Below, in pieces: positions 55,063 through 64,000 of a stretch of DNA of 64,000 bases. The translations under genes and the position numbers were made by a program. Origin of the DNA: Parvicella tangerina (lineage in GTDB: Bacteria > Bacteroidota > Bacteroidia > Flavobacteriales_D > Parvicellaceae); the NCBI RefSeq assembly GCF_907165195.1, contig NZ_OU015584.1, positions 1,860,001 through 1,924,000 of the forward strand. Direction: 5' to 3'. Under the pieces are notes generated by a model, which saw only the letters and a list, made by a program, of their open reading frames with translations, did no database searches and had not been told where the DNA came from. Position 1 is the first letter of the stretch. Every line of letters starts with the position of its first letter.

Positions 55063-55599
55063 TTAGTAAAATTTATTATTAGCGTCCTTAAACGCCTGAT
55101 TCAACTCTTTAAAATCTAGTTGGCCCTGATTTTCTTTTAAATATTCCAACACGACAAATGCTTTATTTAGCCGGGTTTCAGATCGTTTAGGCTTACCGAC
55201 TACATGAAGTAATGAACGTTGTTTACCCATCGTTAATGCATGAAAGAATTCACTCCCCAAAGAATCCTGCTGAAGTAATTCTTCCATTTCTGGAGCAATG
55301 GGGTAGCCATATTTGCTGGTATCTTCTTTTATTTCAGTGCGAATAGTGTCTCCAAAAGTCAGTTTTAGTTGCTTTTGGTCATCTTTATTCAAAAAAATGC
55401 AATAGCAACCATTTCCATCTGGTTGAAGAGCACAATGTTTGGTAACCTTATTGTTGAAGTTACAGATTATTCTTCTGGTATTTCTTTGCTTAATGAAGTA
55501 GTCCGATATCTCCTCAGGAACTTGTATATAAAGATCATATAAGTTGTTGTTGAATCGTGAAATAGTACCTTCAAACCTAAAGCAATTCGTCTTAGCCAT
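55063..55599 (-). CDS. DUF1905/YdeI-like protein
   Basis: 178 aa. N-terminal DUF1905 beta barrel (FEGTISRFNNNLYDLYIQVPEEI), then PEMEELLQQDSLGSEFFHALTMGKQRSLLHVV, the YdeI/OmpD-associated helical part (shown by its ends), and a lysine-rich tail. YdeI-type proteins protect against some bacteriocins, but function here is open. Confidence 0.82.
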   Translation of the reverse strand: MAKTNCFRFEGTISRFNNNLYDLYIQVPEEISDYFIKQRNTRRIICNFNNKVTKHCALQPDGNGCYCIFLNKDDQKQLKLTFGDTIRTEIKEDTSKYGYPIAPEMEELLQQDSLGSEFFHALTMGKQRSLLHVVGKPKRSETRLNKAFVVLEYLKENQGQLDFKELNQAFKDANNKFY

Positions 55600-55807
55600 G
55601 TTTCAAATATAAGGATAATGACTTTTATTACTCGTTGCGTCTTTTCAATAGTAGAAGTTTATAATATGTCTAGTATCTTTTCAATATGAATCAGGTCTTT
55701 TCATTATGAAAAAACAACTAACCTAAAACAAAGGCTAATCCATTGTTTTTCAACAGGATATCTATTTGGAATGCGTATTGGTTTACTCGAATCAAAAATA
55801 TAAAATT

Positions 55808-56284
55808 ATGAAAACGAGATTATTAGATATCGAATTAAAGAATGGGTTACTCATGGCAATTTTATTGGGTATTTATTTTCTAACACTTTCCGTTTTAAGA
55901 TTATCTGGGAACATTTACTTCAAAGCGGGAAATGCAATTATTGCAGCATGGGTGATTTATCATACCATCAAAACAAGTAAGGTAGTTTACAGTGAAACGT
56001 ATGAAGGAACTTACTTCAATCACTTCTTTTCGGGATTGAAAACCGGTTTTTTTGGTACGCTGATGGCCTTGGTTGGATTAGCCGTTTTTTTGATTGCTTT
56101 TCCAAGCTCTTACGAAGACATGTTAAGAGCTAGTGTGATACCAGTCTCTGGATTATGGCAACTCTTCGTTAGTCTACTGATAGAAGGTGTGAGTGGTTCA
56201 GTGATCATATCATTGGTCCTGATGCAATATTGGAAAAACTATGAATACAAAAGGACTCAAGGTTTTGTGGAAAGAACCCAGTGA
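55808..56284 (+). CDS. DUF4199 family membrane protein
   Basis: 158 aa from the ATG at 55808. Four helices: 15-33, 39-56, 78-98 and 116-138; the fourth includes GLWQLFVSLLIEGVSGSVIIS. The layout is that of DUF4199 proteins, confined largely to Bacteroidota and of unknown function. Confidence 0.8.
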   Translation: MKTRLLDIELKNGLLMAILLGIYFLTLSVLRLSGNIYFKAGNAIIAAWVIYHTIKTSKVVYSETYEGTYFNHFFSGLKTGFFGTLMALVGLAVFLIAFPSSYEDMLRASVIPVSGLWQLFVSLLIEGVSGSVIISLVLMQYWKNYEYKRTQGFVERTQ

Positions 56285-56437
56285 AGGTTTATGGAATAGA
56301 TTAAAAAGTTTGAAGCAGTCTGGATTTCAAAAAAGTCTAGACTGCTTTTTGCATTAAGCAAAGCGTTTATCAACTTAATTTTATATTCATTGGTCAAAAT
56401 ATCGACTTCAAATGACAGTTTATTTGTACTTTGAAGT

Positions 56438-57529
56438 ATGTTTAATTGGCGTTATCTTTTTTTGGTAATCACGAGCTATATGTCCTTAACGGCAAGTGCG
56501 CAATGTAATGGACAAACGGAGGTTTGTGATAAAAGATATGATGAAGTTGCTTACCTGACTACACACAACGCTTTCAATACGGGGTCGGAGAGTTTTTCTT
56601 TCCCGAACCAGAATAATGGAATAGCACAGCAGTTACAGGATGGCGTAAGGGCTTTTATGTTGGATATCTATGATTTCTGGGGAAATACGGTTGTTTATCA
56701 CGGGTCTTGGACATTGGGATATCAGGATATTCAGGATGATCTTGGAGAGATTGAAACATTTCTATTGAGTCATCCTAATGAAGTGGTGACATTAATTCTG
56801 GAGTGTTATGTAGATGCCAATACGATCGAAGATGAACTTGATGAAGCTGGACTTACGTCATTTTTATTTACTAAGAATGCTGGACAGCAATGGCCAACAA
56901 TTCAGGAAATGATTGATTTAAACCAACGGTTAGTTGTTTTTTCTGATGAAAACGATGCCTCAAGCCAACAGGGGTGGTACCATTATATGTGGGATCAGAT
57001 GACTGAAACGCATTATTCGGTAAATTCTCCTCAAGACTTTACTGATGAATACAATCGTGGTGACTCTCTGAATGACTTATTCATTTTCAATCATTTTGTT
57101 ACAAATGCCACGCTAGGAATAGGTTCAGAAAGTGATGCGATTACAGTGAATGCCCACAACTTTTTATTAAATAGAATATCAGAACATTATGATAGCCATC
57201 ATAAATTTCCAAATTTTATAACGCTGGATTTCTATGATCAAGGTGACGGATTAGCAGTGGTAAATGAGTTGAATGCAGGATATTTAAGTACTGATATTTT
57301 GACTACTGAATCCTGGTTAGTATATCCCAATCCTGCTGCAAACACGCTATTTGTTGAAGGTATAGTCAGCGAAAGGAATTTTCGAGTAGAGATCTATAAC
57401 CCTAACGGTAAGAAAGTGTTGGAAAGCTTTACTCCCATGATAGATTGCAGTTTGCTCAAGCAAGGACTTTACCTTGTAGCAATTACGAATGGTCATCGCT
57501 CCAGACGTTTCAAGGTGATTGTGGAATAA
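56438..57529 (+). CDS. Secreted PI-PLC X-domain-like phosphodiesterase with T9SS tail
   Basis: 363 aa. Signal peptide to about residue 21. TTHNAFN with H43 and VVYHGSW with H88 are the two catalytic His of phosphatidylinositol-specific phospholipase C-like enzymes. The last 75 residues (VYPNPAANTLFVEG, GLYLVAITNGHRS) are a type A T9SS sorting domain. Secreted or surface phosphodiesterase; lipid substrate not proven. Confidence 0.9.
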   Translation: MFNWRYLFLVITSYMSLTASAQCNGQTEVCDKRYDEVAYLTTHNAFNTGSESFSFPNQNNGIAQQLQDGVRAFMLDIYDFWGNTVVYHGSWTLGYQDIQDDLGEIETFLLSHPNEVVTLILECYVDANTIEDELDEAGLTSFLFTKNAGQQWPTIQEMIDLNQRLVVFSDENDASSQQGWYHYMWDQMTETHYSVNSPQDFTDEYNRGDSLNDLFIFNHFVTNATLGIGSESDAITVNAHNFLLNRISEHYDSHHKFPNFITLDFYDQGDGLAVVNELNAGYLSTDILTTESWLVYPNPAANTLFVEGIVSERNFRVEIYNPNGKKVLESFTPMIDCSLLKQGLYLVAITNGHRSRRFKVIVE

Positions 57530-57537
57530 ATCATACA

Positions 57538-58371
57538 ATGCTTACATTTGTGGATATGAGCCATACAAATTCAGATCAACCGTTTTATATCATTGAGCCT
57601 AAAGGACCAAAAGTTCCGTTTATTTTAAGTGTGCCGCATAGTGGAACAGCATTTCCAGATGAATTAAAAGATCACTACATAGATGATATGCGCGATCAAC
57701 CTGATGACACGGATTGGTTTGTTCATCAACTTTACGACTTTGCTTCTGAAATGGGAATCACAACTATTCATGCTAAATACAGCAGATGGGTGATCGACCT
57801 AAATAGAGATCCAGATAGTGTTCCTCTTTACAATGACGGAAGACTCATCACTGGACTCACGACTTCGACAGATTTTTTAGGAAATCCAATTTATAAATCA
57901 GATGATCTCATCCCAGATGAAGCTGAAGTTAATCGTAGGCTGGAAACTTATTACTGGCCATATTACAGGAAAATAGAAGAGCTATTAAAGAGTAGGAGAG
58001 AAGAGTTCGGAAATGTGGTTTTGTGGGATGCGCATTCCATCAGGAGAGTAGTAAAAAGTATTCGAAAAGAGCCATTTCCTGATATGATCTTGGGCACCAA
58101 TGAGGGGCGTTCGGCAAGACCAGATATTATTAGCCTAGCATTAGGTTCGCTGCGAAAAGGACCTTATCAAGTAAACTATAATGACCCGTTTAAAGGAGGG
58201 CATATCACGCGTTTCTTTGGCAGGCCTGAAGAAAATGTACATGGACTACAATTAGAAATGAATAAAGTTCTTTACATGGATGATGAAGAGGTGAATTATC
58301 ATCCAGACAGGGCCAATGAAGTTCGGAAGGTGCTTCAACCAACTTTTGAGAGATTGTTAGAAGTGATTTGA
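57538..58371 (+). CDS. N-formylglutamate amidohydrolase family protein
   Basis: 277 aa from the ATG at 57538, 8 bp after the phospholipase stop (a second ATG at 57556 is possible). FILSVPHSGTAFP, SRWVIDLNRDPDS, LWDAHSIRR and GHITRFFGRPEENVHGLQLEMN are typical family blocks with zinc-site His and Glu. In histidine degradation the enzyme releases formate from N-formylglutamate; other hut genes are not nearby, so the substrate may differ. Confidence 0.9.
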   Translation: MLTFVDMSHTNSDQPFYIIEPKGPKVPFILSVPHSGTAFPDELKDHYIDDMRDQPDDTDWFVHQLYDFASEMGITTIHAKYSRWVIDLNRDPDSVPLYNDGRLITGLTTSTDFLGNPIYKSDDLIPDEAEVNRRLETYYWPYYRKIEELLKSRREEFGNVVLWDAHSIRRVVKSIRKEPFPDMILGTNEGRSARPDIISLALGSLRKGPYQVNYNDPFKGGHITRFFGRPEENVHGLQLEMNKVLYMDDEEVNYHPDRANEVRKVLQPTFERLLEVI

Positions 58372-58748
58372 TGTTAAAGTTCATAGCATCTATAACGCTT
58401 TTTTGTTTAGTCTCTTGTAATTCTGTGAAGCGGAGTCTGTCAGGTGTCTACACAGGTGGCAAATCATTAGAGGCTGTAAATGTAAGGTTAAACCTAAAGT
58501 ATTCAGGTAGATTTACTTACTATACTCAGCAAGGACTTGATTTCTTTGAGACTGAGGGAACATGGAATGTATTAAATGACTCAATGATCGTTCTGTCGTC
58601 ATCTATTCAAGGAGTTATTGAGGATACCATCAATTCTGAAATCATTCTCCCTCCGAGAAGATTAGTTGTAGTATTTGAGTCAGATACTATCCTTGTTCAT
58701 AAAGGGTGTGCTTTATCAAAGGAGTATTTTTTAGGCTGTAAATATTAA
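58371..58748 (+). CDS. Hypothetical lipoprotein
   Basis: 125 aa. ATG at 58371 overlaps the previous stop by 1 nt (TGATG), so it is coupled. MLKFIASITLFCLVSC is a lipoprotein signal; the mature part has strands YSGRFTYYTQ and TWNVLNDSMIVL as in many small Bacteroidota lipocalin-like lipoproteins. Confidence 0.75.
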   Translation: MLKFIASITLFCLVSCNSVKRSLSGVYTGGKSLEAVNVRLNLKYSGRFTYYTQQGLDFFETEGTWNVLNDSMIVLSSSIQGVIEDTINSEIILPPRRLVVVFESDTILVHKGCALSKEYFLGCKY

Positions 58749-58751
58749 TTG

Positions 58752-59957
58752 ATGGATCAAATAAAACTTGGCACAAAAGAAAACTGGCAACAATTCACTT
58801 TGTTAGTAATTGTGAATGCGTTGGTGGGAGCAATGATAGGAACTGAACGCTCCATCTTCGCTGAATACGCTGTTGCCAATTTTGACCTTTCTGGTCAGAC
58901 GGCTTTTATGTCGTTCATCATTGTTTTCGGAATAGCAAAAGCCATTTCGAATTATCAGGTGGGCAAACTTTTTGCTAAATACGGTCGCAAAAAAATGCTC
59001 ATCGTGGGGTGGTTGGTTGTACTTCCGGTTCCTTTGATTTTTCTATACGCTAATCATTGGTATCTCGTGGTGCTGGCAAATGTACTTTTGGGTATTAGTC
59101 AGGGATTTGCCTGGAGCAGTACCATCGTTATGAAAATTGACTTAGTTGGACCAAAAAACCGAGGGTTTGCTATGGGCTTAAACGAATTTGCGGGATATGC
59201 TGCAGTTGGAGTAATGGCGTTAGTCACCGGATGGATTGCTGAACATTATAGCATTCTTCCCTATGTCTTTTACCTGGCATTTATTATTGCCTGGATAGGC
59301 TTATTCCTGTCCGTTTTATTTGTAAAAGATACCACTGATCATGTGTTGATCGAATCCTCTGAAAGCGACCTAAAAATGCTTTCGAACATCGCGAATGAAA
59401 CAACCTTTAAACACAAGACATTGAGTTCAGTTACCCAAGCTGGTTTTGTAAATAATATGAATGATGGTATGCTATGGGGTTTATTACCAGTGCTATTGAT
59501 CTCCAAAGGTTTTAGTTTGGATACAGTAGGTCTTGTGGTTTTCATTTATCCATTTGTTTGGGGGGTCGGTCAGTTGTTCACGGGTAAGATGTCTGATCAT
59601 TTTAACCTCAAGAAGATGTTATTCTTTGGTATGCTTCTTCAGGGTTTTGCTATAATCAGTTTGTACTTTTATCCGAATTATATCAACTATATCCTAAGCT
59701 CGATAGTCTTAGGGATCGGCACAGCATTGGTTTACCCAACATTCTTTACCGTAATCTCAAAAGTGGTTCACCCTGAGCAAAGAGCTGAAAGTATTGGTGT
59801 TTTTAGATTATATAGAGACGGAGGATATGCTGCTGGAGCTTTTTTAGCTGGGCTATTGGCTGATATCTTCAGCGTAGGTGTAGCTGTGTTGATCACAGGA
59901 ATAATTACACTACTTTCTGCTATTGTTATTCAGGTGAGAATGAAACCTGTTTCTTAG
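58752..59957 (+). CDS. MFS transporter
   Basis: 401 aa, twelve helices. YGRKKMLIVGWL is the MFS A-motif after helix 2, partly repeated after helix 8 (DHFNLKKMLFFG). Begins 3 bp after the lipoprotein gene. Substrate unknown; loop features suggest the drug/sugar proton antiporter type. Its 3' end overlaps the convergent GMC oxidoreductase gene by 32 nt. Confidence 0.88.
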   Translation: MDQIKLGTKENWQQFTLLVIVNALVGAMIGTERSIFAEYAVANFDLSGQTAFMSFIIVFGIAKAISNYQVGKLFAKYGRKKMLIVGWLVVLPVPLIFLYANHWYLVVLANVLLGISQGFAWSSTIVMKIDLVGPKNRGFAMGLNEFAGYAAVGVMALVTGWIAEHYSILPYVFYLAFIIAWIGLFLSVLFVKDTTDHVLIESSESDLKMLSNIANETTFKHKTLSSVTQAGFVNNMNDGMLWGLLPVLLISKGFSLDTVGLVVFIYPFVWGVGQLFTGKMSDHFNLKKMLFFGMLLQGFAIISLYFYPNYINYILSSIVLGIGTALVYPTFFTVISKVVHPEQRAESIGVFRLYRDGGYAAGAFLAGLLADIFSVGVAVLITGIITLLSAIVIQVRMKPVS

Positions 59958-61491
59958 GGATTTGATCCATTGCCCGTTCTGCTATAGCCGTGATAGAGAG
60001 AGATGGATTAACCCCAGGATTAGCCGAGATCATAGAACCATCGCATACATACATGTTGGGGTAACCAAATATCTCGTTGTTCTCATTGATCACACCCTCC
60101 GTTTTGTCTTTTCCCATAACGCATCCACCTAAAATATGAGCAGTAGATGGTATTCCTGTGAGTGTTTCTGAGAGAATAACTACATTCTTGGCATTCGTAA
60201 TTTCAGCATGTTTCCGAGCTAGTTTATGAGCATCAGGAATGAATGCAGAAGGGTTTTCGCCTTTTGTGACCTTTGTTCCAATCCTAAACCAACCTTTTCG
60301 GAAGCTCAAAGTAGAGTCTATGGTCTGCATAAAAAGTAGGATAGAAGACTGTTTTGCAAAATCTTTGACGGTATATGTCTTCAACCACTTTACCGGAGCA
60401 GTGAAAGGAGTGATCATAAGTTTTGCCACACGCTTAAAGAAATTAGTTTCTGTCACCATTGGCCACATTAATATTCTCCAAAATCCAGATTTTCTTCCGT
60501 ATCTAACTGGTTCAAGGTGAGTGTCTTCATCCACATCAATTATAGAACCGATTGCAACACCTTTTGTGTAGTCTATTTGTTTATCTGTCGATACACTAAA
60601 GATCAATGCTTCGTTATTGGTTCGAACCATTTCACCCAGTTTTTCCGATAACTGTGGTAGCGACTTTTTCTTGAGTTTCATCAGGAGTCGTGTGGTGCCC
60701 AGAACACCTCCGCTCAGCACAACCCCTTTGCTCGTCAACTTCTTTTTTTTGCCCCAGTAGGAAGTAGCTTTCTTGAAGGTGACTTCGTAACCACCATTCT
60801 TAGGAATGATATCTTTTATCTCGTGTTCAGCGATGATTTCGCATCCTAATTGTTGAGCTAAATAGAGGTAGTTTTTATCGAGCGTATTCTTGGCATTATG
60901 CGGGCAACCCGTCATGCACTGACCACAAAAGTTGCATCCTTTTCTATCTGGACCTTTACCATTGAAAAAAGGGTCTTTAACCGTGTTTTGTTGATCACCA
61001 AAATAGACAGCTACTTCGGTGGGAGAGAAAGCATCTTCTTTTCCAATAGCTCTTGCCAGATCTTTCATTCGCTTATCGCTATCAAAAAGCCTGGGATTGG
61101 TCGTTGCCCCAAGCATGGTTCGGGCCTTCCTGTAGTATGGTTCCAGTTCTGATTCCCAGTCTTTCAGCTTAGCCCAGGATCCTGTTGTGAAAAAATTCCG
61201 TTTTGGAGTCGGTAACGTGTTCGCGTAAACCAAAGAACCTCCACCAACACCCACTCCGCTTAAAATCGCGATGTGCCTAAAATAGGTCATTTTCATAATG
61301 CCGAATAACTTGAACTTCGGCAGCCATAACCACTTTCGCAGGTTCCAGTTCGTTTTTGGGAAGTCCTTGTTATCGTACCATTTTCCTTTTTCGATAACGA
61401 GAACTTTATATCCTTTCTCACTCAGTCGTAAAGCTGAAACACTCCCTCCAAAGCCAGATCCCATGATGATATAGTCATAATCAAACGACAT
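59926..61491 (-). CDS. GMC-family FAD oxidoreductase (cholesterol-oxidase-like)
   Basis: 521 aa. DYIIMGSGFGGSVSALRLSEKGYKVLVIEKG region (given by ends) is the FAD-binding Rossmann motif; GVGVGGGSLVYANTLP follows, and C-terminal GGCVMGKD and DGSMISANPGVNPSLSI hold active-site His/Asn equivalents. A cluster CNFCGQCMTGCPH near 190-202 has four Cys in ferredoxin-like spacing, known from cholesterol-oxidase-type proteins. Substrate unknown, probably a sterol or other alcohol. Confidence 0.88.
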   Translation of the reverse strand: MSFDYDYIIMGSGFGGSVSALRLSEKGYKVLVIEKGKWYDNKDFPKTNWNLRKWLWLPKFKLFGIMKMTYFRHIAILSGVGVGGGSLVYANTLPTPKRNFFTTGSWAKLKDWESELEPYYRKARTMLGATTNPRLFDSDKRMKDLARAIGKEDAFSPTEVAVYFGDQQNTVKDPFFNGKGPDRKGCNFCGQCMTGCPHNAKNTLDKNYLYLAQQLGCEIIAEHEIKDIIPKNGGYEVTFKKATSYWGKKKKLTSKGVVLSGGVLGTTRLLMKLKKKSLPQLSEKLGEMVRTNNEALIFSVSTDKQIDYTKGVAIGSIIDVDEDTHLEPVRYGRKSGFWRILMWPMVTETNFFKRVAKLMITPFTAPVKWLKTYTVKDFAKQSSILLFMQTIDSTLSFRKGWFRIGTKVTKGENPSAFIPDAHKLARKHAEITNAKNVVILSETLTGIPSTAHILGGCVMGKDKTEGVINENNEIFGYPNMYVCDGSMISANPGVNPSLSITAIAERAMDQIPKKQVSFSPE

Positions 61492-61588
61492 GATTCAAAG
61501 GTATACAAATCCAGATATTTTGTTCAGCATGTTAAAATTTGTTTAAGGCTATAACTTTTCAACAATTATTACGTATATTTACTAGACT

Positions 61589-62275
61589 ATGCGATTATTA
61601 GGCACTTTCATATTGTTAATATCTATCGTCTCCACATGGAGTCAGTATCAGCGTCCAATTCCTGTGGTTGGACAGGATTCTATTCCTTCCTATATTCTGG
61701 ATGAAGCGGATATTGTTGCTTTTGATGCTGAGTTTCAGAAAGAATATGATCGTGCAAAGTTCTATGCGGTGAGGGTTTATGAATATGCTCAAATTGCTGC
61801 GGCAATGGTCAATGAATTCGAAGATACCTTAGAAACCATGGATCGCAAATGGGATCAAAATAAATTTTTGAAACAAGCGAAGAAAGACCTCAAAGATGAG
61901 TTCGGAGATGAAATTGCTAACTTCTCTGTGAATAGAGGAATGTATTTAATGAAAATTATCCACAAAGAAACTGGCTTGTCTGCTTATGAGATTATCAAAA
62001 AATACAATGGAGGAATCAATGCTTTGATGTGGCAGTCAACCATGAAGTTCTTTGGAGCATCTTTGAAGCACGATTACGAGCCAACGGGAGAGGATGAAGC
62101 ATTATCTGTAGTATTAAGAGAAATCGAATCGGGTGAGCTTAAGCCTTATTCTAGACCTGCAAAAACGACCAAAGCAAAAGAGTCTCTTTCTAAGAAGGAA
62201 AAGAAAAAGATGAAGAAGAAGAAAAAGAAAGCAGAGAAGGAGAAAGAAAAAGCTAAAAAGATGGCGAGTCAATAA
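61589..62275 (+). CDS. DUF4294 family exported protein
   Basis: 228 aa with a signal peptide. The middle part, AKFYAVRVYEYAQIAAAMV through INALMWQSTMKFFG, is the DUF4294 domain, found mainly in Flavobacteriales. A lysine-rich tail of about 40 residues follows. Function unknown. Confidence 0.87.
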   Translation: MRLLGTFILLISIVSTWSQYQRPIPVVGQDSIPSYILDEADIVAFDAEFQKEYDRAKFYAVRVYEYAQIAAAMVNEFEDTLETMDRKWDQNKFLKQAKKDLKDEFGDEIANFSVNRGMYLMKIIHKETGLSAYEIIKKYNGGINALMWQSTMKFFGASLKHDYEPTGEDEALSVVLREIESGELKPYSRPAKTTKAKESLSKKEKKKMKKKKKKAEKEKEKAKKMASQ

Positions 62276-62283
62276 CAATAAAA

Positions 62284-62306
62284 AAAGGAAGCAAATTGCT
62301 TCCTTT
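62284..62306. terminator. Bidirectional terminator
   Basis: AAAGGAAGC and GCTTCCTTT form a 9-bp stem with a five-base loop, T-rich on the plus side and A-run (T on minus) on the other, between two convergent genes. Confidence 0.75.
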
Positions 62307-62327
62307 CTTGTTTTTACTAGTTTATGC

Positions 62328-63299
62328 TTACCAGCCTAGCAAATAGGCAAATATCAAAGGCGCTACAATAGTAGCATCTGATTCAATAATAAATTTAGGT
62401 GTATCAATATCCAGTTTGCCCCAGGTGATTTTCTCGTTTGGAACAGCCCCTGAGTAGGATCCATAACTCGTTGTGGAGTCTGAGATCTGACAGAAATAAC
62501 TCCAGAATGGAATGTTCTCCATTTCCATGTCCTGATACAACATTGGAACTACACAAATAGGGAAGTCCCCAGCTATTCCACCACCGATCTGGAAGAAGCC
62601 TACTCCTTTTCCTTTAGAATTATTTACATACCAATCCGCTAACCACGCCATGTATTCAATACCTGACTTCATGGTGCTGAATTGCAGCTCTTTCTTGATG
62701 CAGTAGGCCGCAAAGATGTTACCCATTGTAGAATCTTCCCATCCAGGTACTACGATTGGAATGTTCTTTTCAGCAGCGGCTAACATCCATGAGTTCTTTG
62801 GGTCGATCTCGTAATACTGCTCCAAGTCGCCACTAAGTAACATTTTGTACATGTACTCATGCGGGAAGCAACGCTCACCTTTGTCTTCAGCGTCTTTCCA
62901 AACTTGATAGATGTGCTTTTGAAGCCTTCTAAACGCCTCTTCTTCTGGAATACAAGTGTCCGTAACTCGGTTGTAATGATTGTCCAATAGCTCTCGCTCT
63001 TCTTCTGGAGACAGGTCTCTGTAGTTCGGTACTCTTTTGTAATGCGAGTGTGCAACGAGGTTCATAATATCCTCTTCAAGATTCGCTCCAGTACAGGAAA
63101 TAATCGCCACTTTATCCTGACGTATCATCTCTGCTAATGACTTGCCTAATTCGGCTGTACTCATTGCACCTGCCAAAGTGATCATCATTTTTCCACCTTC
63201 GGCTAAGTGTGTTTCATAACCTTTTGCTGCATCTACTAAGGCCGCAGCGTTAAAATGCTTGTAGTGTTCTTCTACAAATTTTGAAATTGGTCCTTTCAT
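62328..63299 (-). CDS. Deoxyhypusine synthase-like protein
   Basis: 323 aa. NEKITWGKLD carries the catalytic lysine (K295) of the deoxyhypusine synthase fold; GGGIAGDFP and SDATIVAPLIF are also typical. Bacteria lack hypusine, so these enzymes act on other polyamines. Same strand and next gene to arginine decarboxylase, suggesting a role in agmatine- or spermidine-type polyamine synthesis. Exact reaction not determinable. Confidence 0.9.
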   Translation of the reverse strand: MKGPISKFVEEHYKHFNAAALVDAAKGYETHLAEGGKMMITLAGAMSTAELGKSLAEMIRQDKVAIISCTGANLEEDIMNLVAHSHYKRVPNYRDLSPEEERELLDNHYNRVTDTCIPEEEAFRRLQKHIYQVWKDAEDKGERCFPHEYMYKMLLSGDLEQYYEIDPKNSWMLAAAEKNIPIVVPGWEDSTMGNIFAAYCIKKELQFSTMKSGIEYMAWLADWYVNNSKGKGVGFFQIGGGIAGDFPICVVPMLYQDMEMENIPFWSYFCQISDSTTSYGSYSGAVPNEKITWGKLDIDTPKFIIESDATIVAPLIFAYLLGW

Positions 63300-63303
63300 T
63301 TTT

Positions 63304-63324
63304 TAGTGATTAGTGATTAGTGAT
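63304..63324. repeat. Short tandem repeat TAGTGAT x3
   Basis: Three exact 7-nt units, then a decayed copy (TGGCGAT), just upstream of the deoxyhypusine-synthase-like gene. Such short tandem runs often vary between strains and could alter expression. Confidence 0.7.
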
Positions 63325-63419
63325 TGGCGATTAGTCTTTAGCAAAAAATGAAAAGACCAATAGCTCAATCCATTATTCAAATTTTTTAAACTTTCTGAGT
63401 TCTACTTTCAGATTTTAAA

Positions 63420-64000
63420 TTATTCGTAACCTAAAATGGTCATCATTTCTTCTACCGTCTGTTCGTTTCGGTAAACAAAGTCCACAAAGTTTCCTTTTTT
63501 GTCTTTGTCTACAACCACGATTTTTGGAGCGGGGATGAGACAGTGCTTAATTCCTCCATAGCCACTGATAGCATCTTGATAGGCACCGGTATGGAAGAAT
63601 CCAATGTACAGCGGTTCTTTATCTCCTTCTTCCACTTTTGGAAGTAAAATTTGTTGGTTGAAATCCTCTGAATTGTAATAATCAGAATGATCACAACTAA
63701 TCCCTCCGATATTGGCGCGGACATACTCTTTATTCCACTTATTCACGGGGAGTAAAATGAATTTTTCATTGATACTCCAGGCATCGGGAATGGTATTCAT
63801 TAGACTGTTGTCTACGATATACCACCGTTCTGTGTCATTCTGTTGTTTCTGTTCGATCACTTTAAAAATCGTTGCACCTGCTTCACCAACGGTGTACTTT
63901 CCAAACTCGGTGAAAATGTGAGGGTCTGGCACGTTAGCTTCGGTACAGTATTCTTTAATGCTTCTAACGATCTCACGGATCATGTATTCATAATCGTACT
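63420..64000 (-). CDS. speA: Arginine decarboxylase, C-terminal part (window edge)
   Basis: The open frame continues upstream of its first ATG and past the window end without a stop, so it is the C-terminal 193 residues of a longer gene. EFGKYTVGEAGATIFKVIEQK, GGISCDHSDYYN and the closing FFHTGAYQDAISGYGGIKHCLIP match biosynthetic (SpeA) arginine decarboxylase. It makes agmatine from arginine. Confidence 0.9.
   Translation of the reverse strand, partial: YDYEYMIREIVRSIKEYCTEANVPDPHIFTEFGKYTVGEAGATIFKVIEQKQQNDTERWYIVDNSLMNTIPDAWSINEKFILLPVNKWNKEYVRANIGGISCDHSDYYNSEDFNQQILLPKVEEGDKEPLYIGFFHTGAYQDAISGYGGIKHCLIPAPKIVVVDKDKKGNFVDFVYRNEQTVEEMMTILGYE

Overview
The window looks like chromosomal DNA from a member of the Bacteroidota, most likely order Flavobacteriales. 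Supporting signs are T9SS C-terminal sorting domains on secreted enzymes, Bacteroidota-type promoter elements (TAnnTTTG at -7) without Shine-Dalgarno sites, DUF4199 and DUF4294 proteins, a mitochondrial-type aconitase, a mevalonate-pathway cluster and many exported proteins of unknown role. I saw no tRNA, rRNA or CRISPR array.

Layout. 0-3 kb: an LRR-ROC-COR GTPase whose C-terminus looks like a TOPRIM/DUF4435 domain, followed 23 bp later by a truncated-by-window nuclease-like gene; this pair is a candidate defence or signalling module. 3-6 kb: a trans-sulfuration-type PLP enzyme and a lipoprotein, separated by dispersed palindromic repeats. 6.2-9.1 kb: a four-gene thiosulfate-to-cysteine operon (serine acetyltransferase, CysM, two YeeE-type transporter halves). 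Its 5' leader holds two cysteine-rich leader peptides, each followed by an intrinsic terminator and each with a matching antiterminator: a tandem cysteine attenuator. 9.1-13.5 kb: DUF1456, FdhD, aconitase, a lipoprotein.

13.6-23.1 kb: an integron gene-cassette array. Nine cassettes (ten ORFs) all lie on the minus strand. In seven of them the GTT-core at the 5' side of the ORF is matched over 7-10 nt by the inverse core just after the same ORF; an eighth matches up to the intron junction and the outermost does not match. Four attC-like sites of about 196 bp are near copies of each other. Cargo includes a HEPN-MNT toxin-antitoxin pair and mostly exported unknown proteins. A group II intron with its reverse transcriptase, in the opposite orientation, splits one attC right after GTT. 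No integrase gene lies in or beside the array in this window.

23-31 kb: a serine hydrolase and glycosyltransferase, then YceI and pirin, then an operon of GNAT, amino-acid racemase, patatin, esterase, VOC and SRPBCC proteins. Pirin and the distant LigB-type dioxygenase share a 15-nt palindromic operator-like site. 31-39 kb: a TPR/SpoIIE phosphatase, a 45-aa Cys/Lys-rich peptide, a mevalonate/prenyl cluster and an aminotransferase. 39-46 kb: dioxygenase, purple-acid-phosphatase-like enzyme, then a housekeeping run hpt-adk-obg-PAP2-crcB. 46-50 kb: a 1151-aa exported WD40-caspase protein. 50-64 kb: rRNA methyltransferase, universal stress protein, gcvT, sulfotransferase, PI-PLC-like enzyme, N-formylglutamate amidohydrolase, MFS, GMC oxidoreductase, and at the edge a deoxyhypusine-synthase-like gene with partial arginine decarboxylase.
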